A stretch of 48,167 bases of DNA. Source: a virus. The notes under the pieces were generated by a model. That model did not search any database. It saw only the letters and a list, made by a program, of their open reading frames with translations, and had not been told where the DNA came from. Location of the stretch: the IMG/VR virus record IMGVR_UViG_3300025127_000066, positions 1 to 48,167 of that record; one strand, given 5' to 3'. Of the stretch, positions 28,791 through 37,024 are shown one piece after another; position 1 is the first letter of the stretch, and every line of letters begins with the position of its first letter. A program made the position numbers and the translations under genes.

Positions 28791-30816
28791 TATAGAAAAT
28801 ACTGTCACAAAGCGTGATGGCAAGATGCATCTTGATCCCTTTGAGCCAGAGAACTCACTGACTATGATCGGTGTGTTGACTGACCAAGGTGTGGAGAGAC
28901 ACTTTCCATTTGACCATTGTGACGTACCCAACCAGCAGGACTACTACGAGCGTGTGCAGTGGTATCTAGACGAAGCTACTATACTTATCTGCCACAACGC
29001 TGCATACGATTTGATGTGGTTGTGGGAGTCAGGCTTCAAGTATGATGGCCCTGTGTTTGACACGATGCTTGCAGAGTATGTGCTGCAGCGTGGTATTAAA
29101 GAGCCGTTGTCTCTTGAGGCATGTGCAGAGCGTTACGATTTAGATACTAAAAAACAGGATACTCTAAAAGAATATTTTAAGAAGGGTCTTAGCACTCGCG
29201 ACATACCATACAACGAATTGTGTGAGTACCTGTCTGCTGACCTTAATGCTACGCAGCAGTTGTGTGATAAACAAGTAAGGCGTTTGCATAGTTGTGATGA
29301 TGCTGGGCTGTTGAATACTGTAGTCCTAACTAATGAGGTGGCTGTGTGTCTTGCACGTATCTATCAGCGTGGTTTCACTGTTGACAAGAACGCACTAGAA
29401 ACTGTGCGTGAAGAATTTGAACAAGAAAAGAAGCAACTAATAGATGACCTACAAGCCCATGTTCGCAGGCTAATGGGAGATACCCCAATAAATCTAAACA
29501 GCCCAGAGCAATTGTCTTGGGTAATATATAGTCGTAAGGTTAAAGACAAACAGCATTGGATTAATGCTATTGATCCATACATGGACGACAAAGACTTTCG
29601 TAGATTAATTAAAAAGGATACAGATCGTTTGTATAAAACAAGTGCTGAACAGTGTGTCACTTGTAAAGGAACAGGATACATTAGAAAAACTAAAAAGAAT
29701 GGTATGCCATTTGCTAGGGATAGCAGGTGTCCACACTGTGATGGTGCTGGCTACCATCTACTTTCGTGTGAAGATGTAGCTGGCTTAAAGTTCAAGCCAC
29801 CATCACCGAAGTGGTCAAGTGCAAATGGGTTTAGCACATCTAAACAAAACCTAGAGATATTAGAGTCTGCTGCGAAGCAACACGGTATGGATGATGCTGT
29901 TGACTTCTTGTACAAGGTACGTAGACTATCTGCTGTAGATACATATCTATCCTCTTTTATTGAGGGTATCCAGATGTATACTAAGCAGGATGGTAAGCTA
30001 CATGTGCGTCTATTGCAGCATCGTACAGCCACTGGACGTTTCTCTGGTGCAGAACCTAATATGCAGAACATGCCTCGTGGCGGCACGTTTCCTGTTAAGA
30101 AAGTATTTGTGTCACGATTTGCTGGTGGCAAGATTATGGAAGCTGACTTTGCACAGCTTGAGTTTAGAACTGCTGCCTATTTATCACAGGACAAGGTTGC
30201 AATAAATGAAGTATCTACTGGATTTGATGTACACTCATATACCGCTAAAGTTATTACCGATGCTGGTCAACCTACGGATCGCCAGACTGCGAAGGCTCAC
30301 ACGTTTGCACCGCTTTATGGCGCAACGGGCTTTGGGAGAACGCCAGCGGAAGCAGAGTATTACACACACTTTACACAAAAGTACAGAGGAGTCGCAGAAT
30401 GGCACTCCCGACTGGCTAAAGAGGCTATAGAGACACGAAAGATTACAACGCCAAGTGGCAGGGAGTTTTCATTTCCTGACGTTGTGCGTAAAGTAACTGG
30501 TCGTGTGTCACACTTTACACAAATAAAGAACTACCCTGTTCAGTCATTTGCCACAGCAGACATAGTGCCTATCGCTTTGCTGCACATAGATGACTTGCTA
30601 CAGGACATGAAATCGTGTATAGTAAATACAGTGCATGATAGTATTGTTATTGATGTACATCCTGACGAAGAGTCACAGGTAATCAATGTGATAGACGAAA
30701 CTAATAAAGCATTGCCTTATCTAATTACCCAGCGTTGGGGTGTAGAATTTAATGTTCCTCTACTTTTAGAGGCAAAAATTGGTCCGAATTGGCTTGACAC
30801 GAAGGACATAACCTGA
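28774..30816 (+). CDS. Family A DNA polymerase with DnaJ-type zinc insert
   Basis: The replicative polymerase. Residues 1-175: DnaQ-like 3'-5' exonuclease with D6/E8 (LDIEN), HNAAYDLMW and D156. Residues 290-335: insert with C294xxC297xGxG and C319xxC322xGxG, as in the DnaJ central domain, here two repeats instead of four. Residues 400-680: polymerase with motif A EADFAQLEFR (D458), motif B R503-x3-K507-x3-F511-x3-Y515-G and motif C VHDS (D622). F511 aligns with E. coli Phe762. No 5'-3' nuclease. This layout is the hallmark I know from SAR116 phage HMO-2011. Insert role unknown; it may hold a host chaperone-like or DNA contact. Confidence 0.93.
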   Translation: MKLTLDIENTVTKRDGKMHLDPFEPENSLTMIGVLTDQGVERHFPFDHCDVPNQQDYYERVQWYLDEATILICHNAAYDLMWLWESGFKYDGPVFDTMLAEYVLQRGIKEPLSLEACAERYDLDTKKQDTLKEYFKKGLSTRDIPYNELCEYLSADLNATQQLCDKQVRRLHSCDDAGLLNTVVLTNEVAVCLARIYQRGFTVDKNALETVREEFEQEKKQLIDDLQAHVRRLMGDTPINLNSPEQLSWVIYSRKVKDKQHWINAIDPYMDDKDFRRLIKKDTDRLYKTSAEQCVTCKGTGYIRKTKKNGMPFARDSRCPHCDGAGYHLLSCEDVAGLKFKPPSPKWSSANGFSTSKQNLEILESAAKQHGMDDAVDFLYKVRRLSAVDTYLSSFIEGIQMYTKQDGKLHVRLLQHRTATGRFSGAEPNMQNMPRGGTFPVKKVFVSRFAGGKIMEADFAQLEFRTAAYLSQDKVAINEVSTGFDVHSYTAKVITDAGQPTDRQTAKAHTFAPLYGATGFGRTPAEAEYYTHFTQKYRGVAEWHSRLAKEAIETRKITTPSGREFSFPDVVRKVTGRVSHFTQIKNYPVQSFATADIVPIALLHIDDLLQDMKSCIVNTVHDSIVIDVHPDEESQVINVIDETNKALPYLITQRWGVEFNVPLLLEAKIGPNWLDTKDIT

Positions 30817-30853
30817 TATAACTATGCATCTTACAATTGAAAGGAGTAAATAT

Positions 30854-31723
30854 ATGAGTGAACTTACTACAATAAATACTAATAACTTTGCTGAAATGGC
30901 TAAAGCTATGGGTATGGCTAATGATACTACTGCTAAGAAAGGTATGTTCCTATCTAGGCTACGTATACAGCATAAAGCTATTCTTGGTGCTGAATCTATT
31001 TTAGTTAAAGCTGGTACATACAAGTTAGAAATACCAGATGGGCCTACACACTACGCAGAGTCTGCTGTTATTCGTCCCTTCCTGCAACGCTATATGTATA
31101 AGAAGTTTGTTATGGGGCAGGGTGGCTCACCCAATCGTTATGTTAAAACTGTTATGGCTGATAACCTAAACATTGACTTGAAGGATGACGATGGTGGATT
31201 TAACTGTGGCAAACCTGCTGGTTGGATACAAGACTACAACGCCTTGCCTCAAAAGGATAAGGACTTAATTAAATCTATTAAGCGCGTACGTGTAGTCTTT
31301 GGTGCTATTCATTTAGTAAATCCTAAAGATGAGAATGGTAAACCTGTAGAAGAGACTACTAGCAACTTTATTTGGGAAGTAGAAAATAAAGAAGCATTTA
31401 AGACTGTTGGTGGTATCTTTACACAGCTTGGTAAGATGAAGCGTCTACCACCACAGCATAATGTAACTCTTAATACTGAGTTGCGTAAGATCCCAAGTGG
31501 TAATGACTACTATGTGCCATCACCATCTTTAGACATTACTAATTCTATTGAGATCACCGATGAAGATCAGCTTTTGTTTGGTGAGTTCATGGGTTGGTTA
31601 CAGAACTATAATGAGTATATTATCAACAAATGGGCAGAGAAATCTTCACAGGTAGAAGATGATGAAGACTTTGACATGCAGTTAAATGACATCATTGACA
31701 TTGAAGAAGATGAGGTAGCCTAA
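30854..31723 (+). CDS. Probable single-stranded DNA-binding protein
   Basis: A 289-residue protein with a strand-rich body and a very acidic C-terminal tail (VEDDEDFDMQLNDIIDIEED), the signature by which phage and bacterial SSBs contact replication partners. It lies between DNA polymerase and an exonuclease, the usual slot of gp2.5-like proteins. No direct sequence match to gp2.5 was made. Start at 30854, with AAAGGAG eight bases upstream. Confidence 0.55.
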   Translation: MSELTTINTNNFAEMAKAMGMANDTTAKKGMFLSRLRIQHKAILGAESILVKAGTYKLEIPDGPTHYAESAVIRPFLQRYMYKKFVMGQGGSPNRYVKTVMADNLNIDLKDDDGGFNCGKPAGWIQDYNALPQKDKDLIKSIKRVRVVFGAIHLVNPKDENGKPVEETTSNFIWEVENKEAFKTVGGIFTQLGKMKRLPPQHNVTLNTELRKIPSGNDYYVPSPSLDITNSIEITDEDQLLFGEFMGWLQNYNEYIINKWAEKSSQVEDDEDFDMQLNDIIDIEEDEVA

Positions 31724-32580
31724 TGAATCACCCTGCTGAACTGGCGTTACATCAATACATGGAAAACGCTGTAAAAGGTAAGTCATCTATGGCTGACGAT
31801 ACCATAAAACAAGTAGCGTCTGACGTGGCCTTCGCACTCAAACGTCAGTTCGGTGGGGGGAGCAAGCGTGACAAGTTTGGTCTGCGTATGTCTAATGTAG
31901 GTAGACCAACTTGCCAACTTTGGTATGACAAGAATAAACCAGAGGCAGCTATACCTCCACCAACTACATTTGTTATGAACATGATGCTTGGCGATATCGT
32001 TGAAGCAGTGTTTAAAGCTATACTAAAAGAAGCAGGAGTTAAATATGAAGACACGGATAAAGTTTCTCTTGACCTTGGTGACGATAGCGTTTCTGGTAGT
32101 TATGACCTCATCATTGATGGTGCAGTTGATGATATTAAATCAGCTTCAGACTGGTCATACAGAAACAAGTTTGAATCCTATGACAGTCTTGCCAGCGGTG
32201 ATGGCTTCGGGTATGTGGCCCAGTTAGCTGGTTACGCAAAAGCGTTAGGTAAAAAGGCTGGTGGTTGGTGGGTTGTAAACAAAGCTAATGGGCAGTTTAA
32301 ATATATACCAGCTACAGGTCTTGACATTGACAAAGAGATATCACATATTAAGAATACTGTTGAAACAGTAAAGGAGAATAAGTTTGAAAAGCGTTTTCAA
32401 CCAGTACCAGAGAAGTTTAGAGGCAAGGAGACAGGCAATACTGTGCTTAATACTGGCTGCAAGTTTTGCTCTTATCGCTTTGACTGCTGGCCTTCTTTGG
32501 TGGAGAGACCTGCTGTAAAATCACAGGCAAAAAACCCGCCCATCGTGGCATATGTTAAATTAGCAAAGGAGTATGTATAA
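31723..32580 (+). CDS. Cas4/RecB-like PD-(D/E)XK exonuclease with predicted Fe-S cluster
   Basis: A 285-residue nuclease. Catalytic core GSYDLIIDG...VDDIKS has D128, D137 and K139, and GYVAQLAGYAKAL supplies Q167 and Y171 (motif QxxxY). C64 (GRPTCQLWY) and C246-x2-C249-x5-C255 (CKFCSYRFDC) match the split four-Cys 4Fe-4S arrangement of Cas4 and AddB. It likely processes DNA ends for recombination or degrades host DNA. No CRISPR genes are nearby, so it is not a Cas adaptation protein. It overlaps the SSB-like stop and is expected to work with it. Confidence 0.82.
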   Translation: MNHPAELALHQYMENAVKGKSSMADDTIKQVASDVAFALKRQFGGGSKRDKFGLRMSNVGRPTCQLWYDKNKPEAAIPPPTTFVMNMMLGDIVEAVFKAILKEAGVKYEDTDKVSLDLGDDSVSGSYDLIIDGAVDDIKSASDWSYRNKFESYDSLASGDGFGYVAQLAGYAKALGKKAGGWWVVNKANGQFKYIPATGLDIDKEISHIKNTVETVKENKFEKRFQPVPEKFRGKETGNTVLNTGCKFCSYRFDCWPSLVERPAVKSQAKNPPIVAYVKLAKEYV

Positions 32581-32790
32581 ATGGAGATTGAAGTAAATGA
32601 ACTCGCAGAACAAATTAAAGAAGCAGAGGCACATCTTGCGGAACTTAGGAAGGAGTATCGTGAACGGAAGACTGCAGGTTTACGTGCGGCGATATCAGCG
32701 CGTAATGAAGCAGATAAGGTCTTGCGCGAAGAGCTACAGGCTTTAGGATATCGGGGTAGCCCTTTTATCTCATGGCGTGACGTTGGTTAA
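32581..32790 (+). CDS. Small coiled-coil hypothetical protein
   Basis: A 69-residue helical protein (VNELAEQIKEAEAHLAELRK, then RAAISARNEADKVLREELQA) that ends with SPFISWRDVG. It directly follows the nuclease stop and its end overlaps endonuclease I by 14 bp. A DNA-binding or protein-protein role is possible. Not recognised. Confidence 0.5.
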   Translation: MEIEVNELAEQIKEAEAHLAELRKEYRERKTAGLRAAISARNEADKVLREELQALGYRGSPFISWRDVG

Positions 32791-33241
32791 CGGTAATCAA
32801 TTTAGAGTAGCACGTAAGTATGGTTTTCGCAGTGGACTAGAGCTAACCATATCTGATAAGCTGAAGTCGGACAAGGTTAAGTTTAGATACGAGTCTATCA
32901 AAATAGAATGGGAAGACGTAGCGTATAGAACTTACACCCCCGACTTCATTCTTTACAACGGTATCATTATAGAAGTTAAGGGAAGGTTTACTGCTGCAGA
33001 CCGCCGTAAACATTTGTTAGTGCGTAAACAACATCCTCATTTAGATATACGTTTTGTGTTTGAAAATAGTAATGCAAAAATTAGAAAAGGATCTAAGACA
33101 AGTTATGCAATGTGGTGTGTAAGACATAAGTTTAGATACTATGACAGGATCATACCCGAATGTTGGATAAAAGAAAAAGGTAAAGATAAACATCCTAAGT
33201 TTACACTTCACCCTAGTTCCACAGTGAAAAGGAGAATGTAA
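32777..33241 (+). CDS. Endonuclease I, T7 gp3-like Holliday junction resolvase
   Basis: A 154-residue nuclease that cuts DNA branches and helps degrade host DNA. It aligns closely with T7 gp3: FRSGLELTISDKL with E22, YTPDFILYNGIIIEVKGRF with D56, E66 and K68, then RKHLLVRKQHPHLDIRFVFE and YDRIIPECWIKE. Catalytic spacing equals that of T7 (E20, D55, E65, K67). Slightly longer than the 149-residue T7 protein. Strong call. Confidence 0.93.
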   Translation: MTLVNGNQFRVARKYGFRSGLELTISDKLKSDKVKFRYESIKIEWEDVAYRTYTPDFILYNGIIIEVKGRFTAADRRKHLLVRKQHPHLDIRFVFENSNAKIRKGSKTSYAMWCVRHKFRYYDRIIPECWIKEKGKDKHPKFTLHPSSTVKRRM

Positions 33242-33612
33242 TGGACAAAGAACAAATGATGAAAAAACTAAACGATGAGGATTACATAATAAGAGTTCGT
33301 CCTTTTTTAGACGAAGAGGATGTTTGGTCTGGTGAGATTGATTTATCTATAATAACTTTATCTGGTAATCCTCTTGATGATGATGCTTATAATAGTGTAA
33401 TGCATTTAGTTAAAATGATGTGTGCTTCAGTGCCTATTATGGAAGAAGTAGAAACCATTAGAAATGTAATGCACGAGTATGTAAAATCTATGGATGATGA
33501 AGTAGATATTGAAGTACAATTAGAAAAAGAACTTGAAAATAAAGTTGAAAAGGTGTATGATGGCAACGTCATTAAGATAGATTTTTCAACTAGAACTAAG
33601 GGGTCAGCATGA
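33241..33612 (+). CDS. Acidic hypothetical protein
   Basis: A 123-residue acidic protein with a strand-rich first half (DEDYIIRVRPFLDEEDVWSG) and a long helix (VDIEVQLEKELENKVEKVYD). The ATG overlaps the endonuclease I stop by one base. Not recognised. Confidence 0.55.
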   Translation: MDKEQMMKKLNDEDYIIRVRPFLDEEDVWSGEIDLSIITLSGNPLDDDAYNSVMHLVKMMCASVPIMEEVETIRNVMHEYVKSMDDEVDIEVQLEKELENKVEKVYDGNVIKIDFSTRTKGSA

Positions 33613-33920
33613 GTAGACATGAAGATTTTATGAAAGCAATGATAGCACATGAGGAGTTACGTATGGCACAAGCAAATAAACAGAGTGATAATGTTGTTGA
33701 TATGGTAAACAGCCCACCCCATTACAATCAAACAGGTATTGAGTGTATACATGCTATCTCTGCAGCCACAGATACAGGGTTTAAGTATTACTTGCAGGGT
33801 AATGTTATGAAATATTTATGGAGATTTGATTACAAAGACAAGCCACTAGAGGATCTGCAAAAGGCTAAGTGGTATTTAGACAAGTTGATAGAAGAGGTTA
33901 TGGCAAGTGATAAAAGTTAA
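33609..33920 (+). CDS. DUF3310 family protein
   Basis: A 103-residue protein. NSPPHYNQTGIECIHAISAA and YYLQGNVMKYLWRFDYKD with a DLQKAKWYLDKL tail match DUF3310, a small family frequent in phages and sometimes annotated as nucleotide kinase-like. The biochemical role is not established. It overlaps its neighbours and sits in the nucleotide metabolism segment with the reductase. Confidence 0.8.
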   Translation: MSRHEDFMKAMIAHEELRMAQANKQSDNVVDMVNSPPHYNQTGIECIHAISAATDTGFKYYLQGNVMKYLWRFDYKDKPLEDLQKAKWYLDKLIEEVMASDKS

Positions 33921-34068
33921 AATGTTCATAACCATTGAGGTAGATGATGATGAGTATCCCGTACCTGCAGATGGTAGGGTAGGAGAAGAATTAGAAGATA
34001 GCCTACAAGAATATTTCCATGATATAGATGGGGCTAATATTAAACACATTAGAACAATTACGGAGTGA
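33907..34068 (+). CDS. 53-aa acidic hypothetical protein
   Basis: GTG at 33907 overlaps the DUF3310 end; ATG at 33922 would give 48 residues. The product is acidic with a strand-helix-strand pattern (MFITIEVDDDEYPVPADGRV). It ends three bases before the reductase start. Unknown. Confidence 0.48.
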   Translation: MIKVKMFITIEVDDDEYPVPADGRVGEELEDSLQEYFHDIDGANIKHIRTITE

Positions 34069-34071
34069 GAT

Positions 34072-36003
34072 ATGATAAACAACCAATTACCAACAGACTA
34101 CCAAAACTTTATAGCCCTATCACGTTATGCACGTTGGAAAGAAGACGAGCAACGTAGAGAGACATGGAGTGAAACTGTATGCAGATACTTTGATTATATG
34201 GAACAGCATCTAGCAGACAAATGTAACTATAAACTATCTGATGAACTACGGGCAGAGTTAGAAGAGGCTGTGCTTAATATAAGCGTCATGCCCAGCATGA
34301 GGGCGTTGATGACTAGTGGCCCCGCACTAGACAGATGCCACGTTGGTGGATACAACTGTTCCTATGTGCCTGTAGATAGCCCACGTGCGTTTGACGAGAC
34401 TATGTACATTCTCATGTGTGGCACAGGTGTAGGCTTTAGCGTAGAGCGTCATAACATTGAAAAGCTACCTATAGTGGCAGAAGATTTTTATAAGACAGAC
34501 ACAGTGATTAAGGTAGGTGATAGCAGACCGGGTTGGGCAAAGTCTCTAAAAGAACTTATTGCTATGTTATACGCTGGACAAATTCCAGCATGGGATGTAT
34601 CAGAAGTGCGTCCTGCAGGTGCTAGACTGAAGACGTTTGGCGGCAGGGCATCAGGTCCACAGCCTCTTGTTGAGTTGTTTGAGTTTTGTGTACAGAAGTT
34701 TAAGGGTGCAGCAGGTCGTAGACTATATCCTATTGAGTGTCACGATATCATGTGTAAGATTGGTGAGGTTGTAGTCGTAGGTGGTGTACGCCGTAGCGCA
34801 CTTATCAGCTTGTCTAATCTGAATGATGACCAGATGGCACACGCTAAGTCAGGTCAGTGGTGGGAGCATGAAGGTCAACGTGCATTGGCTAATAACTCTG
34901 TAGCTTATAAAGTTAAGCCAGAGATGGGTACGTTTATGCGTGAGTGGTTATCTCTTTACGACAGCAAGTCTGGTGAGCGTGGTATCTTTAATCGTCAATC
35001 TGCAGTTAAACAAGCAGCTAAAAATGGTAGGCGAGATACAGAACATGACTTTGGTTGTAACCCTTGTTCTGAAATTATCCTACGCCCCTATCAGTTCTGT
35101 AATCTATCTGAAGTAGTTATCCGCGAGAATGACACGATGGACACGTTAAAAGAAAAGGTGCGTCTTGCCACAATACTTGGCACGTTCCAAGCTACATTGA
35201 CTAACTTTAAATATCTACGCAAGGTATGGAAAGATAACACAGAGGAAGAGCGTTTACTTGGCGTGTCTTTGACAGGTATCATGGACAATGCCATGACCTC
35301 TACGACAGGTGAGAAGTTGCCTGTATTGCTTGGTATATTAAAAGATGAAGCAGTTCGCACTAATACAGCTATGGCAAAGCAGTTAGGAATACCACAGTCT
35401 ACGGCAGTAACTTGCGTTAAGCCTAGTGGCACAGTATCACAGCTTACTGACGCAGCGTCTGGTATCCATGCTAGACATAATCCATACTACATACGCACTG
35501 TACGTGGTGATAACAAAGATCCACTTACACAGTTCCTTGTATCACAAGGCATACCTTCTGAACCTGACGTAATGAAACCCGACTCAACGACAGTGTTCAG
35601 CTTTCCTATGAAGTCACCCTTGGGTGCTATTACACGCACACAGATGAACGCAATAGAGCAGCTAGAGTTATGGCTTACCTATCAGCGTTACTGGTGTGAG
35701 CATAAGCCATCTGTTACTATCTCTGTAAAAGAACACGAGTGGATGCAGGTGGGTGCTTGGGTGTACGAACACTTTGATGAGGTATCTGGTATCAGCTTCC
35801 TTCCGTTTAGTGAGCATACGTATCAGCAAGCACCATATCAGGACATAGATAAAAATGAGTACAAAAAGTTCTTGACAAAGATGCCAAAAAATGTAGACTG
35901 GTCATTGCTGCAAGAGTTTGAGAAGGAAGATACTACAACAGGTGGACGCGAGTTAGCGTGTACTGCTGGTGTGTGTGAGATTGTAGACATAGAAGCAGCA
36001 TAA
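34072..36003 (+). CDS. nrdJ: Ribonucleotide reductase class II, adenosylcobalamin-dependent
   Basis: Converts ribonucleotides to deoxyribonucleotides with a B12-derived radical. The catalytic loop is FGCNPCSEIIL with N330, C332 and E334; C96 (GYNCSYVP) and C343 are the redox pair, the latter eleven residues after C332 as in Lactobacillus leichmannii triphosphate reductase. The C-terminal shuttle pair is CTAGVC. At 643 residues it is near the monomeric class II type and needs no small subunit. The host must supply or import cobalamin. It lies in the middle genes with DUF3310 and MazG. Confidence 0.93.
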   Translation: MINNQLPTDYQNFIALSRYARWKEDEQRRETWSETVCRYFDYMEQHLADKCNYKLSDELRAELEEAVLNISVMPSMRALMTSGPALDRCHVGGYNCSYVPVDSPRAFDETMYILMCGTGVGFSVERHNIEKLPIVAEDFYKTDTVIKVGDSRPGWAKSLKELIAMLYAGQIPAWDVSEVRPAGARLKTFGGRASGPQPLVELFEFCVQKFKGAAGRRLYPIECHDIMCKIGEVVVVGGVRRSALISLSNLNDDQMAHAKSGQWWEHEGQRALANNSVAYKVKPEMGTFMREWLSLYDSKSGERGIFNRQSAVKQAAKNGRRDTEHDFGCNPCSEIILRPYQFCNLSEVVIRENDTMDTLKEKVRLATILGTFQATLTNFKYLRKVWKDNTEEERLLGVSLTGIMDNAMTSTTGEKLPVLLGILKDEAVRTNTAMAKQLGIPQSTAVTCVKPSGTVSQLTDAASGIHARHNPYYIRTVRGDNKDPLTQFLVSQGIPSEPDVMKPDSTTVFSFPMKSPLGAITRTQMNAIEQLELWLTYQRYWCEHKPSVTISVKEHEWMQVGAWVYEHFDEVSGISFLPFSEHTYQQAPYQDIDKNEYKKFLTKMPKNVDWSLLQEFEKEDTTTGGRELACTAGVCEIVDIEAA

Positions 36004-36179
36004 TGGAGTGTTGGCATTGTGACACAGAGTTAAGGTGGGTTGGGGACCACGATGCAGATGAACTTACGGACAAACGATATACTATACTCAGTTGTTTAGA
36101 GTGTCCTGAATGTAAGTCATGGGTTGAGGTTTACTATCCTAATATTGAACACGAAGATCATAGAAAGGAGAAAATATGA
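36003..36179 (+). CDS. 58-aa zinc-ribbon protein
   Basis: ATG 36003 overlaps the reductase stop by one base and the stop overlaps the next ATG (ATGA). C3-x2-C6 (MECWHCDTEL) and C31-x2-C34-x2-C37 (SCLECPECKSW) suggest one zinc ribbon. Small zinc ribbons of this sort are widespread in cyanophages and marine phages without function. Confidence 0.6.
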   Translation: MECWHCDTELRWVGDHDADELTDKRYTILSCLECPECKSWVEVYYPNIEHEDHRKEKI

Positions 36180-36430
36180 GAGACGTAATAATACGAGGAG
36201 CAAGAGCGCATTTTATTGGACATATTAATAAGCATCTAGCTAACATTGAAATATACATGAACAACACAATTGGTATCGGGGAACACTCTGATATTATAGA
36301 GACTGTAGAACTAGAACTTGCACAAGTTGCTGACTATCACGATAAGTTAGAGATGCTTGAGAAATATTTTATCAAACCACAACAGAAACAGAATGAAGGA
36401 GTTGAGGATGAGGTGGAACAATCTGACTAA
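36176..36430 (+). CDS. Helical hypothetical protein
   Basis: An 84-residue protein (RARAHFIGHINKHLANIEIY, then AQVADYHDKLEMLEKYFIKP) with an acidic end. It overlaps both neighbours. Not recognised. Confidence 0.5.
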   Translation: MRDVIIRGARAHFIGHINKHLANIEIYMNNTIGIGEHSDIIETVELELAQVADYHDKLEMLEKYFIKPQQKQNEGVEDEVEQSD

Positions 36431-36665
36431 ATATGATGCGCCTTTGCGTATACAATATCAATCAGGTTATGATGCATTTTATAGGGGTGGGGACTTTGTT
36501 CCTGACCCCGATCATAAAGATAGATTTGTATTTATAGAAATGCGTCCTAAGATTAGTCGGAATACTATGCAGTATCGTGAGTGGCAGCGAGGCTGGAATA
36601 CTGCGTACTTTGAGAATCTAAGAAAGGTTAAGAGTCGTGAACAAGCTAGAGCAAGACGCAAATAA
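36408..36665 (+). CDS. Small basic protein, weakly RMF-like
   Basis: An 85-residue basic protein. YQSGYDAFYRGGDF and MQYREWQRGWNTAYFENLR recall the GYxAxxxGR and RxxWxxGWxxA parts of ribosome modulation factor-like phage proteins. If so it might bind ribosomes; the similarity is weak. ATG 36408 has AAGGAG six to eight bases upstream. Confidence 0.4.
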   Translation: MRWNNLTKYDAPLRIQYQSGYDAFYRGGDFVPDPDHKDRFVFIEMRPKISRNTMQYREWQRGWNTAYFENLRKVKSREQARARRK

Positions 36666-36684
36666 CTGGATGAGGGAAAGATAT

Positions 36685-37023
36685 ATGAGTAACATTACAG
36701 CAACGGAGTACCAAAGAAAGGCTGCAGAAACGGCAATATTCCCTAAAGAAAAAGCCCTTGAGTATTTAACTCTGGGGCTTACTGGTGAGGCTGGTGAGAT
36801 TGCCAACAAGGTCAAGAAGTTGATTCGTGACGGTGCAGATAGAGAAGAGCATCACGCTAAACTAAATGCTATTGGTCACGAGATTGGAGATGTTATGTGG
36901 TATTGTGCAATGATAGCAAGAGAAGTGGATATGAATCTTGGTAGGGTCATGGAAGATAACTTGGACAAACTGGCAGACAGGAAAGCTAGGAACCGCCTAC
37001 AGGGTGACGGTGACAATCGTTAA
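36685..37023 (+). CDS. MazG-like nucleotide pyrophosphohydrolase
   Basis: A 112-residue helical enzyme. LGLTGEAGEIANKVKKLIRD has the paired Glu of the MazG motif, and HEIGDVMWYCAMIAREVDMN gives E and D for metal binding. It hydrolyses NTPs or alarmones to monophosphates; in phages it may supply nucleotides or lower ppGpp. Start ATG 36685 (GAGGGA upstream). It is the last rightward gene and ends one base before the convergent stop of the 37025 gene. Confidence 0.85.
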   Translation: MSNITATEYQRKAAETAIFPKEKALEYLTLGLTGEAGEIANKVKKLIRDGADREEHHAKLNAIGHEIGDVMWYCAMIAREVDMNLGRVMEDNLDKLADRKARNRLQGDGDNR

Positions 37024-37024
37024 A

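Noticed and set aside
31723-32580. Cas4 as part of a phage CRISPR-Cas system
   Set aside because: No Cas1, Cas2, effector or array in the window; a general recombination nuclease is simpler.
36003-36179. Zinc-ribbon protein as a thioredoxin or glutaredoxin for the reductase
   Set aside because: The Cys pairs have zinc-ribbon spacing and the protein is too short for a thioredoxin fold.
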